NCBI RefSeq assembly: GCF_030816965.1
Contig: NZ_JAUSYQ010000002.1
Span: 7,802,001 to 7,866,000 of the forward strand
Length of the DNA stretch: 64,000 bases
From: Streptomyces canus
GTDB taxonomy: Bacteria; Actinomycetota; Actinomycetes; Streptomycetales; Streptomycetaceae
Direction: 5' to 3'
Shown here piece after piece: positions 16,937-25,727 of the stretch. The notes beneath the pieces were generated by a model. That model was not told the DNA's origin. It saw only the letters and a list, made by a program, of their open reading frames with translations, and did not search any database. The position numbers were made by a program, and so were the translations under genes. Positions within the stretch are counted from its first letter, which is position 1; every line of letters starts with the position of its first letter.

Positions 16937-17815
16937 TCAGCTCTTCACCAGCAGACCGCGGCTGCGCAGCACCCACCGCTCCAGCGGGCTGAAGATCAGC
17001 AGGTCGATCGCGATGCCGACGAACAGGATGAGCAGGATCGCCTCGAACACCATGGCCATGTCGCTGTTGGTGCGGCCGTTCTCCAGCAGCTGGCCCAGGC
17101 CCACGCCCAGGTCGGGGAACTGGGCGATGATCTCCGCGGCCATCAGCGAGCGCCAGGAGAACGCCCAGCCCTGCTTGAGGCCCGCCACATAGCCGGGCAG
17201 CGCGGCAGGCAGCGTGATGTGCCAGATGCCCTTGATGCCCGTCGCACCCATCGTGCGGCCGGCCCGCAGGAACAGCGGCGGCACCTGATCGACGCCGGAC
17301 ACCAGGCCGTTGGCGATGGAGGGGACCGCGCCGAGCAGGATCACGGCGTACATCATGGAGTTGTTCAGGCCCAGCCAGATCACGGCCGGCGGCACCCATG
17401 CCACCGACGGCAGCGACTGGAGGCCGGACAGGATCGGGCCGATGGCCGCGCGGATGAACCTCACCCGGGCCACGATCAGGCCCAGCGGGGTGCCGATGAG
17501 CAGCGCGAAGAAGAAGCCCAGCAGACCGCGCGAGACACTGGTCCAGATGTAGCCGAGCAGATCGCCCTGGAGCCAGGCCTCCTTGAACGTGGATCCCACA
17601 GCCGCCGGCGACGGCAGCTTGGACGGGTTGTCGACGATCGGGTAGAGGAGCGCCCAGACCGCGAGGACCACCGCGAGCGCGATGACCGGCGGAAGGATCT
17701 TGTTGACGAGGGTCTGCCGGAGGGTCGGGCGGCCGGTGGCCTGGGTCTCCAGCGCGTCGAGGCCCGCCTCTACGCTCCCGGCGTCCTGGGCCGGTGTCGT
17801 GTCAGTGCTGGCCAT
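16937..17815 (-). CDS. ssuC: Sulfonate/nitrate-type ABC permease
   Basis: 292 residues with about six helices and the BPD loop of the SsuC/TauC/NrtB family (AGRTMGATGIKGIWHITLPA). It forms the channel for a sulfur-containing organic anion. ATG 17815 lies within the 3' end of ssuB (14-base overlap), so synthesis is coupled. Its place among cys genes supports sulfonate over nitrate or taurine, though the exact ligand is inferred. Confidence 0.9.
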   Translation of the reverse strand: MASTDTTPAQDAGSVEAGLDALETQATGRPTLRQTLVNKILPPVIALAVVLAVWALLYPIVDNPSKLPSPAAVGSTFKEAWLQGDLLGYIWTSVSRGLLGFFFALLIGTPLGLIVARVRFIRAAIGPILSGLQSLPSVAWVPPAVIWLGLNNSMMYAVILLGAVPSIANGLVSGVDQVPPLFLRAGRTMGATGIKGIWHITLPAALPGYVAGLKQGWAFSWRSLMAAEIIAQFPDLGVGLGQLLENGRTNSDMAMVFEAILLILFVGIAIDLLIFSPLERWVLRSRGLLVKS

Positions 17816-18587
17816 GACGGCGGATCTCCCCACGCAGTTCTTCGGTGATCTCACGGGCCAGTTCGGCCACGGGCGCGTCCTCGATGCGACGCGGCTGCGG
17901 GATGTCGACCGTCCACTCGCGCGCGATCCGGCCGGGACGGGAGGACAGCAGGATCACGCGCTGCGCGAGCCGTACCGCCTCGCGCACGTTGTGCGTGACG
18001 AACAGGACGGAGATCCCGGTCTCCGTCCAGATCCGGGTGATCTCGTCGTGCAGCACATCCCGCGTGATGGCGTCGAGGGCCGCGAACGGCTCGTCCATCA
18101 GCAGTAGGTTGCTCTCCTGCCCCAGCGCGCGGGCCAGTGCCACACGCTGGCGCATACCGCCCGACAGCTCGTGGACGCGCTTGCCGTACGCGCCCTTCAA
18201 CCGGACCAGTTCGAGCAGCTCCTCGGCCTTGCCGCGCCGCTCGGGCTTGGGAACTCCCCTGAGCTTCAGGGCGAGTTCGATGTTCTTGCCCGCGGTCAGC
18301 CACGGGAAGAGGGCGTGCTCCTGGAACATCAGGGCCGGGCGGCCGTCGGTCGTGATGGCGCCCGTGCTGGGCTGGTCCAGCCCCGCCACCAGGTTCAGCA
18401 GCGTGGACTTACCGCAGCCCGAGGCCCCCAGGAGGGTGACGAACTCGCCCGGCGCGACATCGATGCTGATGTCGTCCAGGACGAGCTGCTGTCCACCCGG
18501 TCCCGCGAAGGACTTCGAGACGTGGTCGAGGCGTGCGGCGTACTCGACGGACTCGTCGGCCTTGGCGAGCGTCGTGGTCGTGGCCAT
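17802..18587 (-). CDS. ssuB: Sulfonate-type ABC transporter ATPase
   Basis: 261 residues. Walker A GASGCGKST near 55-63, Q-loop MFQEHALFPWL, signature LSGGMRQRVALARAL, Walker B LLLMDEP and the H-loop THN are all intact. It powers the SsuC-like permease. ATG 18587 follows GGAGGTG with 7-base spacing; the GTG three codons earlier lies within the ribosome site. It lies 35 bp after the binding-protein gene in the same operon. Confidence 0.93.
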   Translation of the reverse strand: MATTTTLAKADESVEYAARLDHVSKSFAGPGGQQLVLDDISIDVAPGEFVTLLGASGCGKSTLLNLVAGLDQPSTGAITTDGRPALMFQEHALFPWLTAGKNIELALKLRGVPKPERRGKAEELLELVRLKGAYGKRVHELSGGMRQRVALARALGQESNLLLMDEPFAALDAITRDVLHDEITRIWTETGISVLFVTHNVREAVRLAQRVILLSSRPGRIAREWTVDIPQPRRIEDAPVAELAREITEELRGEIRRHGQH

Positions 18588-18622
18588 GGTCGTCACCTCC
18601 TGGGAACTCTTCGGGGACCGGG

Positions 18623-19726
18623 TCAGCTGGTGCCGAGACCGGCGGCGTCGACCGGGGACTCGCCGTCGGCCTTGAGGACCTTGTTGAGGATCGTGAGGTC
18701 GTAGATCCCGTTCAGGTCGGGCTTCTTCAGCAGACCGGCCGTGACCGCGTGCTCGGCCTCAGTGTTGAGCGTGGCGGCCAGCGGGTCGTTGGTGAACTGG
18801 ATCGACTTCCAGGCCGGGTCCAGGACCTCGGGCTTGAGCGCCTTGCCGGAGTCCGCCTCCAGCTGCTTGTTCGCCGCCGCCTTCGCCGCGTCCGGATTGG
18901 CGTTGATCCACTTGTTGGCTTCCACCGACGCCTTCAGGACGGCCTCGACCGCCTTCGGGTGCTCCTTGAGGAAGTCCTGCCGCACGATGATGTTCGTGAT
19001 CACGAACTTCTTGTCCGGCCACAGCGACGCCTCGTCGAGCAGCACCTTGCCGCCCTCGGCGACCAGCTTCGACGCGGTCGGCTCCGGCACCCAGGCGCCG
19101 TCGATGGAACCGGCCTTGTAGGCGTCCGGCGTGATCTTGTTGTCCGTGCGGACGACGGTGACGTCACCCTTGCCGCTCTGCGCGTCGACCTTCCAGCCCT
19201 GGTCGGCGATCCAGTTGAGGAACGCCACGTCCTGCGTGTTGCCGAGCTGCGGGGTGGCGATCTTCTTGCCCTTGACGTCCTTGAGGGACTTGATCTTGTC
19301 CGGGTTGACGACCAGCTTCACACCGCCGGAGGCCGAACCACCGATGATCTTCAGGCTCTTGCCGCCCGACTTGACGTAGCCGTTGATCGACGGGGAGGGG
19401 CCGATCCAGCCGATGTCGATCGACTTGGAGTTGAGCGCCTCGATCTCGGACGGCCCGGCGTTGAAGGTCGCGTACGAGGCCTTGGTGGCCCCGAGCTCCT
19501 TCTGGAAGAAGCCCTTGTTCACCCCGACGAGCGCGGTGCCATGGGTCAGGTTGCCGAAGTAGCCGATCTTGACGGAGTCGAGCCCGTCGATCTTCTTGGC
19601 CCCGGCGGCGACCTTGGCGGTGCCGTCGTCCTTCGCCTCGGAGCCGTAACCGCAGGCGGCGAGCGTGAGAAGGGGCAGTGCGGCCATGACCGCGAAGGTG
19701 CGGCGAAGAGCGGATGTAGCAGGCAC
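18623..19726 (-). CDS. ssuA: Sulfonate-type ABC substrate-binding lipoprotein
   Basis: 367 residues. GTG 19726 gives MPATSALRRTFAVMAALPLL with the lipobox LTLAAC, so the protein is lipid-anchored outside. The mature part (VKIGYFGNLTHGTALVGVN, then IDIGWIGPSPSING) is the SsuA/NrtA periplasmic-binding fold. It probably captures alkanesulfonates for SsuBC. The 222 bp before it separates it from cysN; see the entry for that gap. Confidence 0.88.
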   Translation of the reverse strand: MPATSALRRTFAVMAALPLLTLAACGYGSEAKDDGTAKVAAGAKKIDGLDSVKIGYFGNLTHGTALVGVNKGFFQKELGATKASYATFNAGPSEIEALNSKSIDIGWIGPSPSINGYVKSGGKSLKIIGGSASGGVKLVVNPDKIKSLKDVKGKKIATPQLGNTQDVAFLNWIADQGWKVDAQSGKGDVTVVRTDNKITPDAYKAGSIDGAWVPEPTASKLVAEGGKVLLDEASLWPDKKFVITNIIVRQDFLKEHPKAVEAVLKASVEANKWINANPDAAKAAANKQLEADSGKALKPEVLDPAWKSIQFTNDPLAATLNTEAEHAVTAGLLKKPDLNGIYDLTILNKVLKADGESPVDAAGLGTS

Positions 19727-19948
19727 GGGAGGTGTTCCTCTCGGAGGCCCGGCGGTCACGGTCTTTCAGGTCGTGGCCGGGAGGTCGGCAGGTCTGCGTC
19801 TACGGCTGTGGGGGGACGGGGCGCGCAAGCGGTGCGCGTACGTCAGCGCACACATCGCGCCACTCCGCCCTGCCCGCTGCCGAGCGCGCCGCTGCCTACG
19901 CGGCCGCCCTCCTTCGCGAACGTGGAGTAGTAGTCGGTGGAGTTCATG
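19727..19948 (-). other. cysN-ssuA intergenic gap
   Basis: No convincing gene is present. Two short minus-strand frames exist: 34 codons from ATG 19947, overlapping the cysN stop, and 29 codons starting MCALTYAHRLRAP. Neither has a good ribosome site. A secondary promoter for ssuABC may lie here, but none stands out. Confidence 0.4.
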
Positions 19949-21277
19949 TCAGAAGTCCCACCCGTCGTCCTCGGACTCGACCTTGACGGGCTCCGGGGAC
20001 GCGAACGACTCGCCGACCATGCCCGCGGTGAGCGTGGTGCCGTCGTTCGGGTCGATGAGGATGAACGACCCGGTGCGCCGCGAGTCGGAGTAGGAGTCGA
20101 CGGGCAACGGCTCGGCGGTACGGATCTTCACCCGGCCGATGTCGTTGGCGACGAGCTGTCCCGGGTGCGGGTGCAGGGACAGGTCGTCGAGCGTGAGGCG
20201 GGACGGGATGTCCTTGACGATCGCCTTGACCGTGCGGGTGCCGTGCTTGAGCAGTACCCGGTGGCCGACGGTCAGCGGGGCGTCGGCGACGTGGCACACG
20301 GTCGCCTCGATGTCCTGGGTGGTCGGCGGGGCGTCCTTGCTGGGCACCAGCAGGTCACCGCGCGAGATGTCGATGTCGTCCTCCAGGAGGATCGTCACCG
20401 ACTGGGTCGTCCAGGCGACGTCGACCGGCTCACCGAGCAGGTCGATGCCGGCGATCTTCGTGGAACGGCCCGACGGCAGCACGGTGATCTGCTCGCCGAC
20501 GTGGAAGGAGCCGGCGGCGATCTGACCGGCGTAGCCCCGGTAGTCGGGGTGCTCGGCGGTCTGCGGCCGGATCACGTACTGCACGGGAAGGCGGGCGTGG
20601 CAGTGGCTCAGGTCGTGGGTGACCGGGACCGTCTCCAGGTGCTCCAGGACGGTCGGGCCGCCGTACCAGTCCATGTTCGCGGACGGCTCCACCACGTTGT
20701 CACCGGCGAGCGCCGAGATCGGGATCGCGGTGACCTCCGGGACGCCCAGTTCGAGCGCGTACGCCGTGAACTCCTCGGCGATCGCCGCGAAGACGGACTC
20801 CTTGTAGTCGACCAGGTCCATCTTGTTGACGGCGAGCACCACATGCGGCACCCGCAGCAGCGCCGCGAGGGCGGCGTGCCGGCGGGTCTGCTCGACGACG
20901 CCGTTGCGGGCGTCGATGAGGATCACCGTCAGCTCGGCGGTGGAGGCACCCGTCACCATGTTGCGGGTGTACTGCACGTGGCCGGGCGTGTCGGCGAGGA
21001 TGAACCGGCGCTTCGGCGTCGCGAAGTAGCGGTACGCGACGTCGATGGTGATGCCCTGCTCGCGCTCGGCGCGCAGGCCGTCCGTCAGCAGCGCGAGGTC
21101 CGGGCCCTCGGCGCCCCGGCTCGCCGACGCGCGCTCCACGGCCTCCAGCTGATCCGTGAGGATCGACTTGGAGTCGTGCAGCAGCCGGCCGACGAGCGTC
21201 GACTTGCCGTCGTCGACCGAACCGGCGGTCGCGAACCGCAGAAGGGTCGTCTCGGTGAGTTCCGTGGTGGTGCTCAT
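19949..21277 (-). CDS. cysN: Sulfate adenylyltransferase large subunit (GTPase)
   Basis: 442 residues of the EF-Tu-like family. G1 GSVDDGKST at 19-27, G3 DTPGH, and G4 NKMD near residue 150 are intact. Beta-barrel domains follow. With CysD it couples GTP hydrolysis to making APS from ATP and sulfate. It starts 2 bp after the cysD stop. The protein ends without a fused CysC kinase domain, consistent with the separate cysC gene. Confidence 0.96.
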   Translation of the reverse strand: MSTTTELTETTLLRFATAGSVDDGKSTLVGRLLHDSKSILTDQLEAVERASASRGAEGPDLALLTDGLRAEREQGITIDVAYRYFATPKRRFILADTPGHVQYTRNMVTGASTAELTVILIDARNGVVEQTRRHAALAALLRVPHVVLAVNKMDLVDYKESVFAAIAEEFTAYALELGVPEVTAIPISALAGDNVVEPSANMDWYGGPTVLEHLETVPVTHDLSHCHARLPVQYVIRPQTAEHPDYRGYAGQIAAGSFHVGEQITVLPSGRSTKIAGIDLLGEPVDVAWTTQSVTILLEDDIDISRGDLLVPSKDAPPTTQDIEATVCHVADAPLTVGHRVLLKHGTRTVKAIVKDIPSRLTLDDLSLHPHPGQLVANDIGRVKIRTAEPLPVDSYSDSRRTGSFILIDPNDGTTLTAGMVGESFASPEPVKVESEDDGWDF

Positions 21278-21279
21278 GC

Positions 21280-22218
21280 TTAGAAGTACCCCTCGCGCTT
21301 ACGGTCTTCCATCGCGGCCTCGGACATCTTGTCGTCGGCGCGGGTGGCGCCGCGCTCGGTGAGCCGGGAGGCGGCGATCTCCGTGATGACCTGCTCCAGC
21401 GTCACGGCGTCGGAGTCCACGGCACCCGTGCAGGACATGTCACCGACGGTCCGGTAGCGCACGAGGCGCTTCTCGACGGTCTCGCCGTCCTTGGGGCCGC
21501 CCCACTCGCCCGCCGTCAGCCACATGCCGCCGCGCGAGAACACCTCACGCTCGTGGGCGAAGTAGATCTCCGGGAGCTCGATGCCCTCGCGGGCGATGTA
21601 CTGCCACACGTCCAGCTCGGTCCAGTTGGACAGCGGGAAGACGCGGACGTGTTCGCCGGGGGCGTGGCGGCCGTTGTACAGGTTCCACAGTTCGGGGCGC
21701 TGGCGGCGCGGGTCCCACTGGGAGAACTCGTCCCGCAGCGAGAACACCCGCTCCTTGGCCCGGGCCTTCTCCTCGTCCCTGCGCCCACCGCCGAAGACGG
21801 CGTCGAACTTCTCCGCCTGGATCTTCTCGGTCAGCGGCAGCGTCTGCAGCGGGTTGCGCGTGCCGTCCGGACGCTCCTTGAGGACACCCCGGTCGATGTA
21901 GTCCTGCACGGAGGCGACATGCAGCCGCAGACCGTGCTGGGCGACCGTACGGTCCCGGTACTCCAGCACCTCGGGGAAGTTGTGCCCGGTGTCCACGTGC
22001 AGCAGCGAGAAGGGGACCGCCGCGGGGGCGAACGCCTTCAGCGCCAGATGCAGCATGACGATGGAGTCCTTGCCGCCGGAGAACAGAACCACCGGCCGCT
22101 CGAACTCACCCGCCACCTCACGGAAGATGTGCACCGCCTCGGACTCCAGCGCGTCCAGGTGGGACAGGGCGTACGGAGCCTCCGTGCCCTCATCCATCTT
22201 GGCAACGGTCGTCGTCAT
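21280..22218 (-). CDS. cysD: Sulfate adenylyltransferase small subunit
   Basis: 312 residues of the ATP pyrophosphatase family. The PP-loop VLFSGGKDSIVMLHLAL near 43-59 binds ATP, and the C-terminal RTVGDMSCTGAVDSD is characteristic of CysD. It forms APS with CysN. ATG 22218 overlaps the cysC stop by 4 bases (ATGA), so it is translationally coupled. Confidence 0.96.
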   Translation of the reverse strand: MTTTVAKMDEGTEAPYALSHLDALESEAVHIFREVAGEFERPVVLFSGGKDSIVMLHLALKAFAPAAVPFSLLHVDTGHNFPEVLEYRDRTVAQHGLRLHVASVQDYIDRGVLKERPDGTRNPLQTLPLTEKIQAEKFDAVFGGGRRDEEKARAKERVFSLRDEFSQWDPRRQRPELWNLYNGRHAPGEHVRVFPLSNWTELDVWQYIAREGIELPEIYFAHEREVFSRGGMWLTAGEWGGPKDGETVEKRLVRYRTVGDMSCTGAVDSDAVTLEQVITEIAASRLTERGATRADDKMSEAAMEDRKREGYF

Positions 22219-22778
22219 GCCAGTCCCCTCTCGGTGAGCAGCGCGTGGACGGCCGCCGCGGACTCCTGGACGGTCTGGTTCTGCGACTCGATCCGCAGAT
22301 CGGGCGACTCGGGCTCCTCGTAGGGGTCGTCGACCCCGGTCAGCCCGGACAGTTCACCCGCGGCCTGCTTGGCGTACAGGCCCTTCACATCGCGCACGGA
22401 GCACACCTCGACCGGAGTCGCCACGTGGATCTCGAGGTAGGCCGCGCCGCTCTCCTGGTGGCGCTTGCGCACCGCGTCACGGCTGTCGGCGTAGGGCGCG
22501 ATGACCGGGACCAGCGCCTTCACGCCGTTGCGGGCGAGCAGTTCGGCGAGGAAGCCGATGCGCTGCACGTTGGTGTGCCGGTCCTCGCGGCTGAAGCCGA
22601 GGCCCGCCGAGATGAACTCGCGGATCTCGTCGCCGTCGAGCACCTCGACGAGGTGGCCCTCCTCGCGCAGCCGGCCGGCCAGCTCGTACGCGATGGTGGT
22701 CTTGCCGGCACTCGGCAGACCCGTGAGCCAGACGGTGGCTCCGGTCGTCACGTGCAACTCCTTGGTAGATGTCGTCAT
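22215..22778 (-). CDS. cysC: Adenylylsulfate kinase
   Basis: 187 residues. The P-loop GLPSAGKTT near 20-28, DGDEIREF and the FSREDRHTNVQRIG segment are typical of APS kinases, which phosphorylate APS to PAPS. ATG 22778 overlaps the cysH stop (ATGA). A start five codons earlier is possible but would extend into cysH. Its presence beside an iron-sulfur-type CysH is notable: see findings. Confidence 0.95.
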   Translation of the reverse strand: MTTSTKELHVTTGATVWLTGLPSAGKTTIAYELAGRLREEGHLVEVLDGDEIREFISAGLGFSREDRHTNVQRIGFLAELLARNGVKALVPVIAPYADSRDAVRKRHQESGAAYLEIHVATPVEVCSVRDVKGLYAKQAAGELSGLTGVDDPYEEPESPDLRIESQNQTVQESAAAVHALLTERGLA

Positions 22779-23485
22779 CCGTGCAGCCCGCACTCGGTCT
22801 TGGCGCTGCCCGCCCAGCGGCCGGCGCGCGCGTCCTCGCCCTCCAGGACACGGCGGGTGCAGGGGGCGCAGCCGACGGAGGCGTAGCCGTCCATGAGCAG
22901 CGGGTTGGTGAGGACGCCGTGTTCCGCGACATACGCGTCCACGTCGTCCTGGGTCCAGCGGGCGATCGGGGAGATCTTGACCTTCTGCCGCTTCTCGTCC
23001 CAGCCGACCACCGGGGTGTTGGCCCGGGTCGGGGACTCGTCGCGGCGCAGACCGGTCGCCCAGGCCAGGTAGTCCTTCAGGCCCCGCTCCAGCGGCTCGA
23101 CCTTACGCATCTTGCAGCACAGGTCGGGGTCGCGGTCGTGCAGCTTCGGGCCGAACTCCGCGTCCTGCTCGGCGACCGTCCGCGTCGGCGACAGCGTGAT
23201 GACGTTCACGTCCATCACGGCCTCGACCGCGTCCCGGGTGCCGATGGTCTCCTCGAAGTGGTAGCCGGTGTCGAGGAAGACGACGTCGACGCCCTTGAGG
23301 ACCCGGGACGCCAGATGTGCCACCACCGCGTCCTCCATCGAGGAGGTCACGCAGAAGCGCTTGCCGAAGGTGTCGACCGCCCACTGGAGGATCTCCAGTG
23401 CCGAGGCGTCCTCCAGGTCGCGGCCCGCCTGCTCGGCGAGCGCCTTGAGATCCTCGGTCGCGCGCTCTTCCTGAATCGCCGTCAT
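22775..23485 (-). CDS. cysH: APS/PAPS reductase, 4Fe-4S type
   Basis: 236 residues. FLDTGYHFEET near 70-80 is the PAPS/APS-binding region and ECGLHG at the C-terminus carries the catalytic Cys232. C123-C124 and C206-x2-C209 form the CC...CxxC set that binds a 4Fe-4S cluster in APS reductases and in Bacillus-type enzymes that use both APS and PAPS. It reduces the activated sulfate to sulfite with thioredoxin. ATG 23485 overlaps the upstream stop by 4 bases. Confidence 0.93.
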   Translation of the reverse strand: MTAIQEERATEDLKALAEQAGRDLEDASALEILQWAVDTFGKRFCVTSSMEDAVVAHLASRVLKGVDVVFLDTGYHFEETIGTRDAVEAVMDVNVITLSPTRTVAEQDAEFGPKLHDRDPDLCCKMRKVEPLERGLKDYLAWATGLRRDESPTRANTPVVGWDEKRQKVKISPIARWTQDDVDAYVAEHGVLTNPLLMDGYASVGCAPCTRRVLEGEDARAGRWAGSAKTECGLHG

Positions 23486-23661
23486 ATCTGATCTCCCCCT
23501 GCGTCGGTCTGCCGAAGGCCCCGGGCGAGCAGCCCGAGGAACTTCAACTGGAATGCGCGGTTGCACGCCGCGCATTCCCACGCGCCGTGAGACTGCTCGC
23601 TCGGACGGAGGTCCTCGTCGCCGCAGTAGGGGCAGTAGAAGGGGGCGGCCCGCTCGCTCAT
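23482..23661 (-). CDS. Small zinc-ribbon protein in sulfur operon
   Basis: 59 residues. CPYCG and CAACNR form a two-pair zinc ribbon (CxxC near 10-13 and 30-33), followed by a short hydrophobic-basic tail FQLKFLGLLARGLRQ. ATG 23661 has AAAGGAGGGG as ribosome site, and the stop overlaps cysH, so it is a real operon member. A gene of this kind occupies the same position in S. coelicolor as I recall (SCO6101). No function is established; a redox or metal role for the Sir-CysH pair is a guess. Confidence 0.8.
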   Translation of the reverse strand: MSERAAPFYCPYCGDEDLRPSEQSHGAWECAACNRAFQLKFLGLLARGLRQTDAGGDQI

Positions 23662-23692
23662 GGCCCCTCCTTTCGCTGTCGTTCGCTGACGC

Positions 23693-25390
23693 TCACGACA
23701 GTGCCTCCTCGCTGGCACGCGAGGCCCAGGCGGCGAAGCGCTCGCCCTCCTCGCGCTCGGCCTGGAACCGCTTCAGGACGCGCTCGACGTAGTCGGGCAG
23801 CTCCTCGGCGGTGACCTTCAGGCCACGCACCTTGCGGCCGAACGCGGCCTCCAGGCCGAGTGCGCCGCCCAGGTGCACCTGGTAGCCCTCGACCTGCTCG
23901 CCCCGGTCGTTGAGGACCAGCTGGCCTTTGAGACCGATGTCCGCCACCTGGATACGGGCGCAGGCGTTCGGGCAGCCGTTGAGGTTGATGGTGAGCGGCT
24001 CGTCGAAGTCCGGGATCCGGCGCTCCAGTTCGTCGATCAGGGAGGAGCCGCGCTGCTTGGTCTCGACGATGGCGAGCTTGCAGTACTCGATGCCGGTGCA
24101 GGCCATGGTGCCGCGTCGGAACGGGGAGGGCTTGGCGGTGAGGTCGAGTGCCTCCAGGGCCTCGACGAGCGGCTGGACCTGCGCCTCCTCGACATCGAGG
24201 ATGATCATCTTCTGCTCGACGGTGGTCCGGACCCGGCCCGAGCCGTGCGCCTCCGCGACCTCGGCGATCTTCGTCAGCGTGGTGCCGTCGACGCGGCCGA
24301 CGCGCGGGGCGAAGCCGACGTAGAACAGGCCGTCCTTCTGGCGGTGCACGCCGACGTGGTCGCGCCAGCGGCCCGAGGGCTCGGCGGGCGCGGGGCCGTC
24401 GACCAGCTTGCGCTTCAGGTAGTCGTCCTCCAGGACCTGGCGGAACTTCTCCGGGCCCCAGTCGGCGACGAGGAACTTCAGACGGGCCCGGGTGCGCAGG
24501 CGGCGGTAGCCCCAGTCGCGGAAGATGCCGACCACGCCGGCCCACACCTCGGGCACCTCGTCCAGCGGAACCCAGGCGCCGAGCCGGACGCCGAGCTTGG
24601 GGTTGGTGGACAGACCGCCACCGACCCACAGGTCGAAACCGGGGCCGTGCTCGGGGTGCTCGACGCCGACGAAGGCGATGTCGTTGATCTCGTGGACCAC
24701 GTCGAGGAGCGGGGAGCCGGAGATCGCCGTCTTGAACTTGCGGGGCAGGTTGGAGAACTCCTTGCTGCCGATGTACCGCTCGTGGATCTCGTCGATCGCC
24801 CAGGAGCCGTCGATGATCTCGTCCTCGGCGATGCCGGCGACCGGCGAGCCGATGACGACACGCGGGCAGTCGCCGCAGGCCTCGGTGGTGGAAAGACCGA
24901 CCGCCTCCAGGCGGTTCCAGATCTCCGGGACGTCCTCGATGCGGATCCAGTGGAGCTGGATGTTCTGCCGGTCGGTGACGTCCGCGCTGCCGCGCGCGAA
25001 CTCCTCGGAGATCTCGCCGATCACGCGCAGTTGCTGGGTGGTGAGGCGTCCGCCGTCGATCCGCACCCGCAGCATGAAGTACTTGTCGTCCAGCTCCTCC
25101 GGCTCCAGGATCGCGGTCTTGCCGCCGTCGATCCCGGGCTTGCGCTGGGTGTACAGGCCCCACCAGCGCATCCGGCCACGCAGGTCGTTGGGGTCGATCG
25201 AGTCGAAGCCGCGCTTCGAGTAGATCGTCTCAATGCGTGTCCGCACATTGAGACCGTCGTCGTCCTTCTTGAACTGCTCGTTGCCGTTCAGCGGGGTGTG
25301 GTGCCCCGCGGCCCACTGACCCTCACCGCGGTGACGGCTCACCTTGCGGCGGGGCGCTGCGGCGGCAGGGTTCTGCGGGGTGGCGGCCAT
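23693..25390 (-). CDS. sir: Siroheme sulfite (nitrite) reductase
   Basis: 565 residues with the doubled ferredoxin-dependent reductase fold. CTGIEYCK and NGCPNACAR supply the four cysteines that bind the 4Fe-4S cluster bridged to siroheme, and the family arginines around RQNIQLHW are present. In this operon the enzyme most likely reduces sulfite to sulfide by six electrons. ATG 25390 (MAATPQNP) is used: the frame is open to 25468. It is the first large gene behind a leader peptide. Confidence 0.94.
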   Translation of the reverse strand: MAATPQNPAAAAPRRKVSRHRGEGQWAAGHHTPLNGNEQFKKDDDGLNVRTRIETIYSKRGFDSIDPNDLRGRMRWWGLYTQRKPGIDGGKTAILEPEELDDKYFMLRVRIDGGRLTTQQLRVIGEISEEFARGSADVTDRQNIQLHWIRIEDVPEIWNRLEAVGLSTTEACGDCPRVVIGSPVAGIAEDEIIDGSWAIDEIHERYIGSKEFSNLPRKFKTAISGSPLLDVVHEINDIAFVGVEHPEHGPGFDLWVGGGLSTNPKLGVRLGAWVPLDEVPEVWAGVVGIFRDWGYRRLRTRARLKFLVADWGPEKFRQVLEDDYLKRKLVDGPAPAEPSGRWRDHVGVHRQKDGLFYVGFAPRVGRVDGTTLTKIAEVAEAHGSGRVRTTVEQKMIILDVEEAQVQPLVEALEALDLTAKPSPFRRGTMACTGIEYCKLAIVETKQRGSSLIDELERRIPDFDEPLTINLNGCPNACARIQVADIGLKGQLVLNDRGEQVEGYQVHLGGALGLEAAFGRKVRGLKVTAEELPDYVERVLKRFQAEREEGERFAAWASRASEEALS

Positions 25391-25516
25391 GTGTTCTACG
25401 TCCTTCGGGACAGGCGGAAAGCGGCTCTTACCTGCGCGTACGGGCGCATGGGTGTACCTGCGCGTCATTGCGCGGGGAGGAGAACGAGAGGATGTGCCGG
25501 GTGACGCTGCGGCTCG

Positions 25517-25600
25517 TCAGCGCACCGGACAGATGGCGCTGGACATGCGGCCGAGGTCGACGTGCCGCCGACTCACCAAGGCAATTCCAGTTCCAGACAT
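25517..25600 (-). CDS. Cysteine-type leader peptide of the sulfur operon (27 aa)
   Basis: ATG 25600 to TGA 25517 encodes 27 residues with the block SRRHVDLGRMSSAICP. This closely fits the small leader family that precedes sulfur-assimilation operons in Streptomyces (R-x-HVDL-x-R...SA-x-C). It is too short for the usual size cut-off. The Cys codon near the end suggests that ribosome progress senses cysteinyl-tRNA. No ribosome site precedes the ATG; a CACGCT box 12 bases upstream suggests a leaderless start. The attenuation mechanism is inferred. Confidence 0.8.
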   Translation of the reverse strand: MSGTGIALVSRRHVDLGRMSSAICPVR

Positions 25601-25606
25601 GACGGA

Positions 25607-25679
25607 AGCGTGGCACGGCGATCTGGACACAGTCCAGCTTTATCCGCCATGTGGACACCCTTGTCTCGATAGGCGAGAC
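25607..25679 (-). promoter_or_regulatory. Sulfur-operon promoter with two palindromes
   Basis: On the minus strand, TGGACT (25636-25631), an 18-base spacer and CACGCT (25612-25607) could be the -35 and -10 boxes. The perfect inverted repeat CTGGAC-ACA-GTCCAG (25623-25637) overlaps the -35 box. A second perfect repeat, GTCTCG-ATAGG-CGAGAC (25663-25679), lies further upstream. Both look like regulator sites; the regulator is unknown. The rest of the gap to 25728 holds no gene. Confidence 0.5.
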
Positions 25680-25727
25680 TCGGGTGTCGTTGGTCACAAA
25701 GATCGCGAGGACTCTTGTTCCCGCAGG

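Noticed and set aside
18533..19930. 465-codon plus-strand frame over ssuA
   Set aside because: Antisense to a lipoprotein gene that has clear family motifs and operon context.
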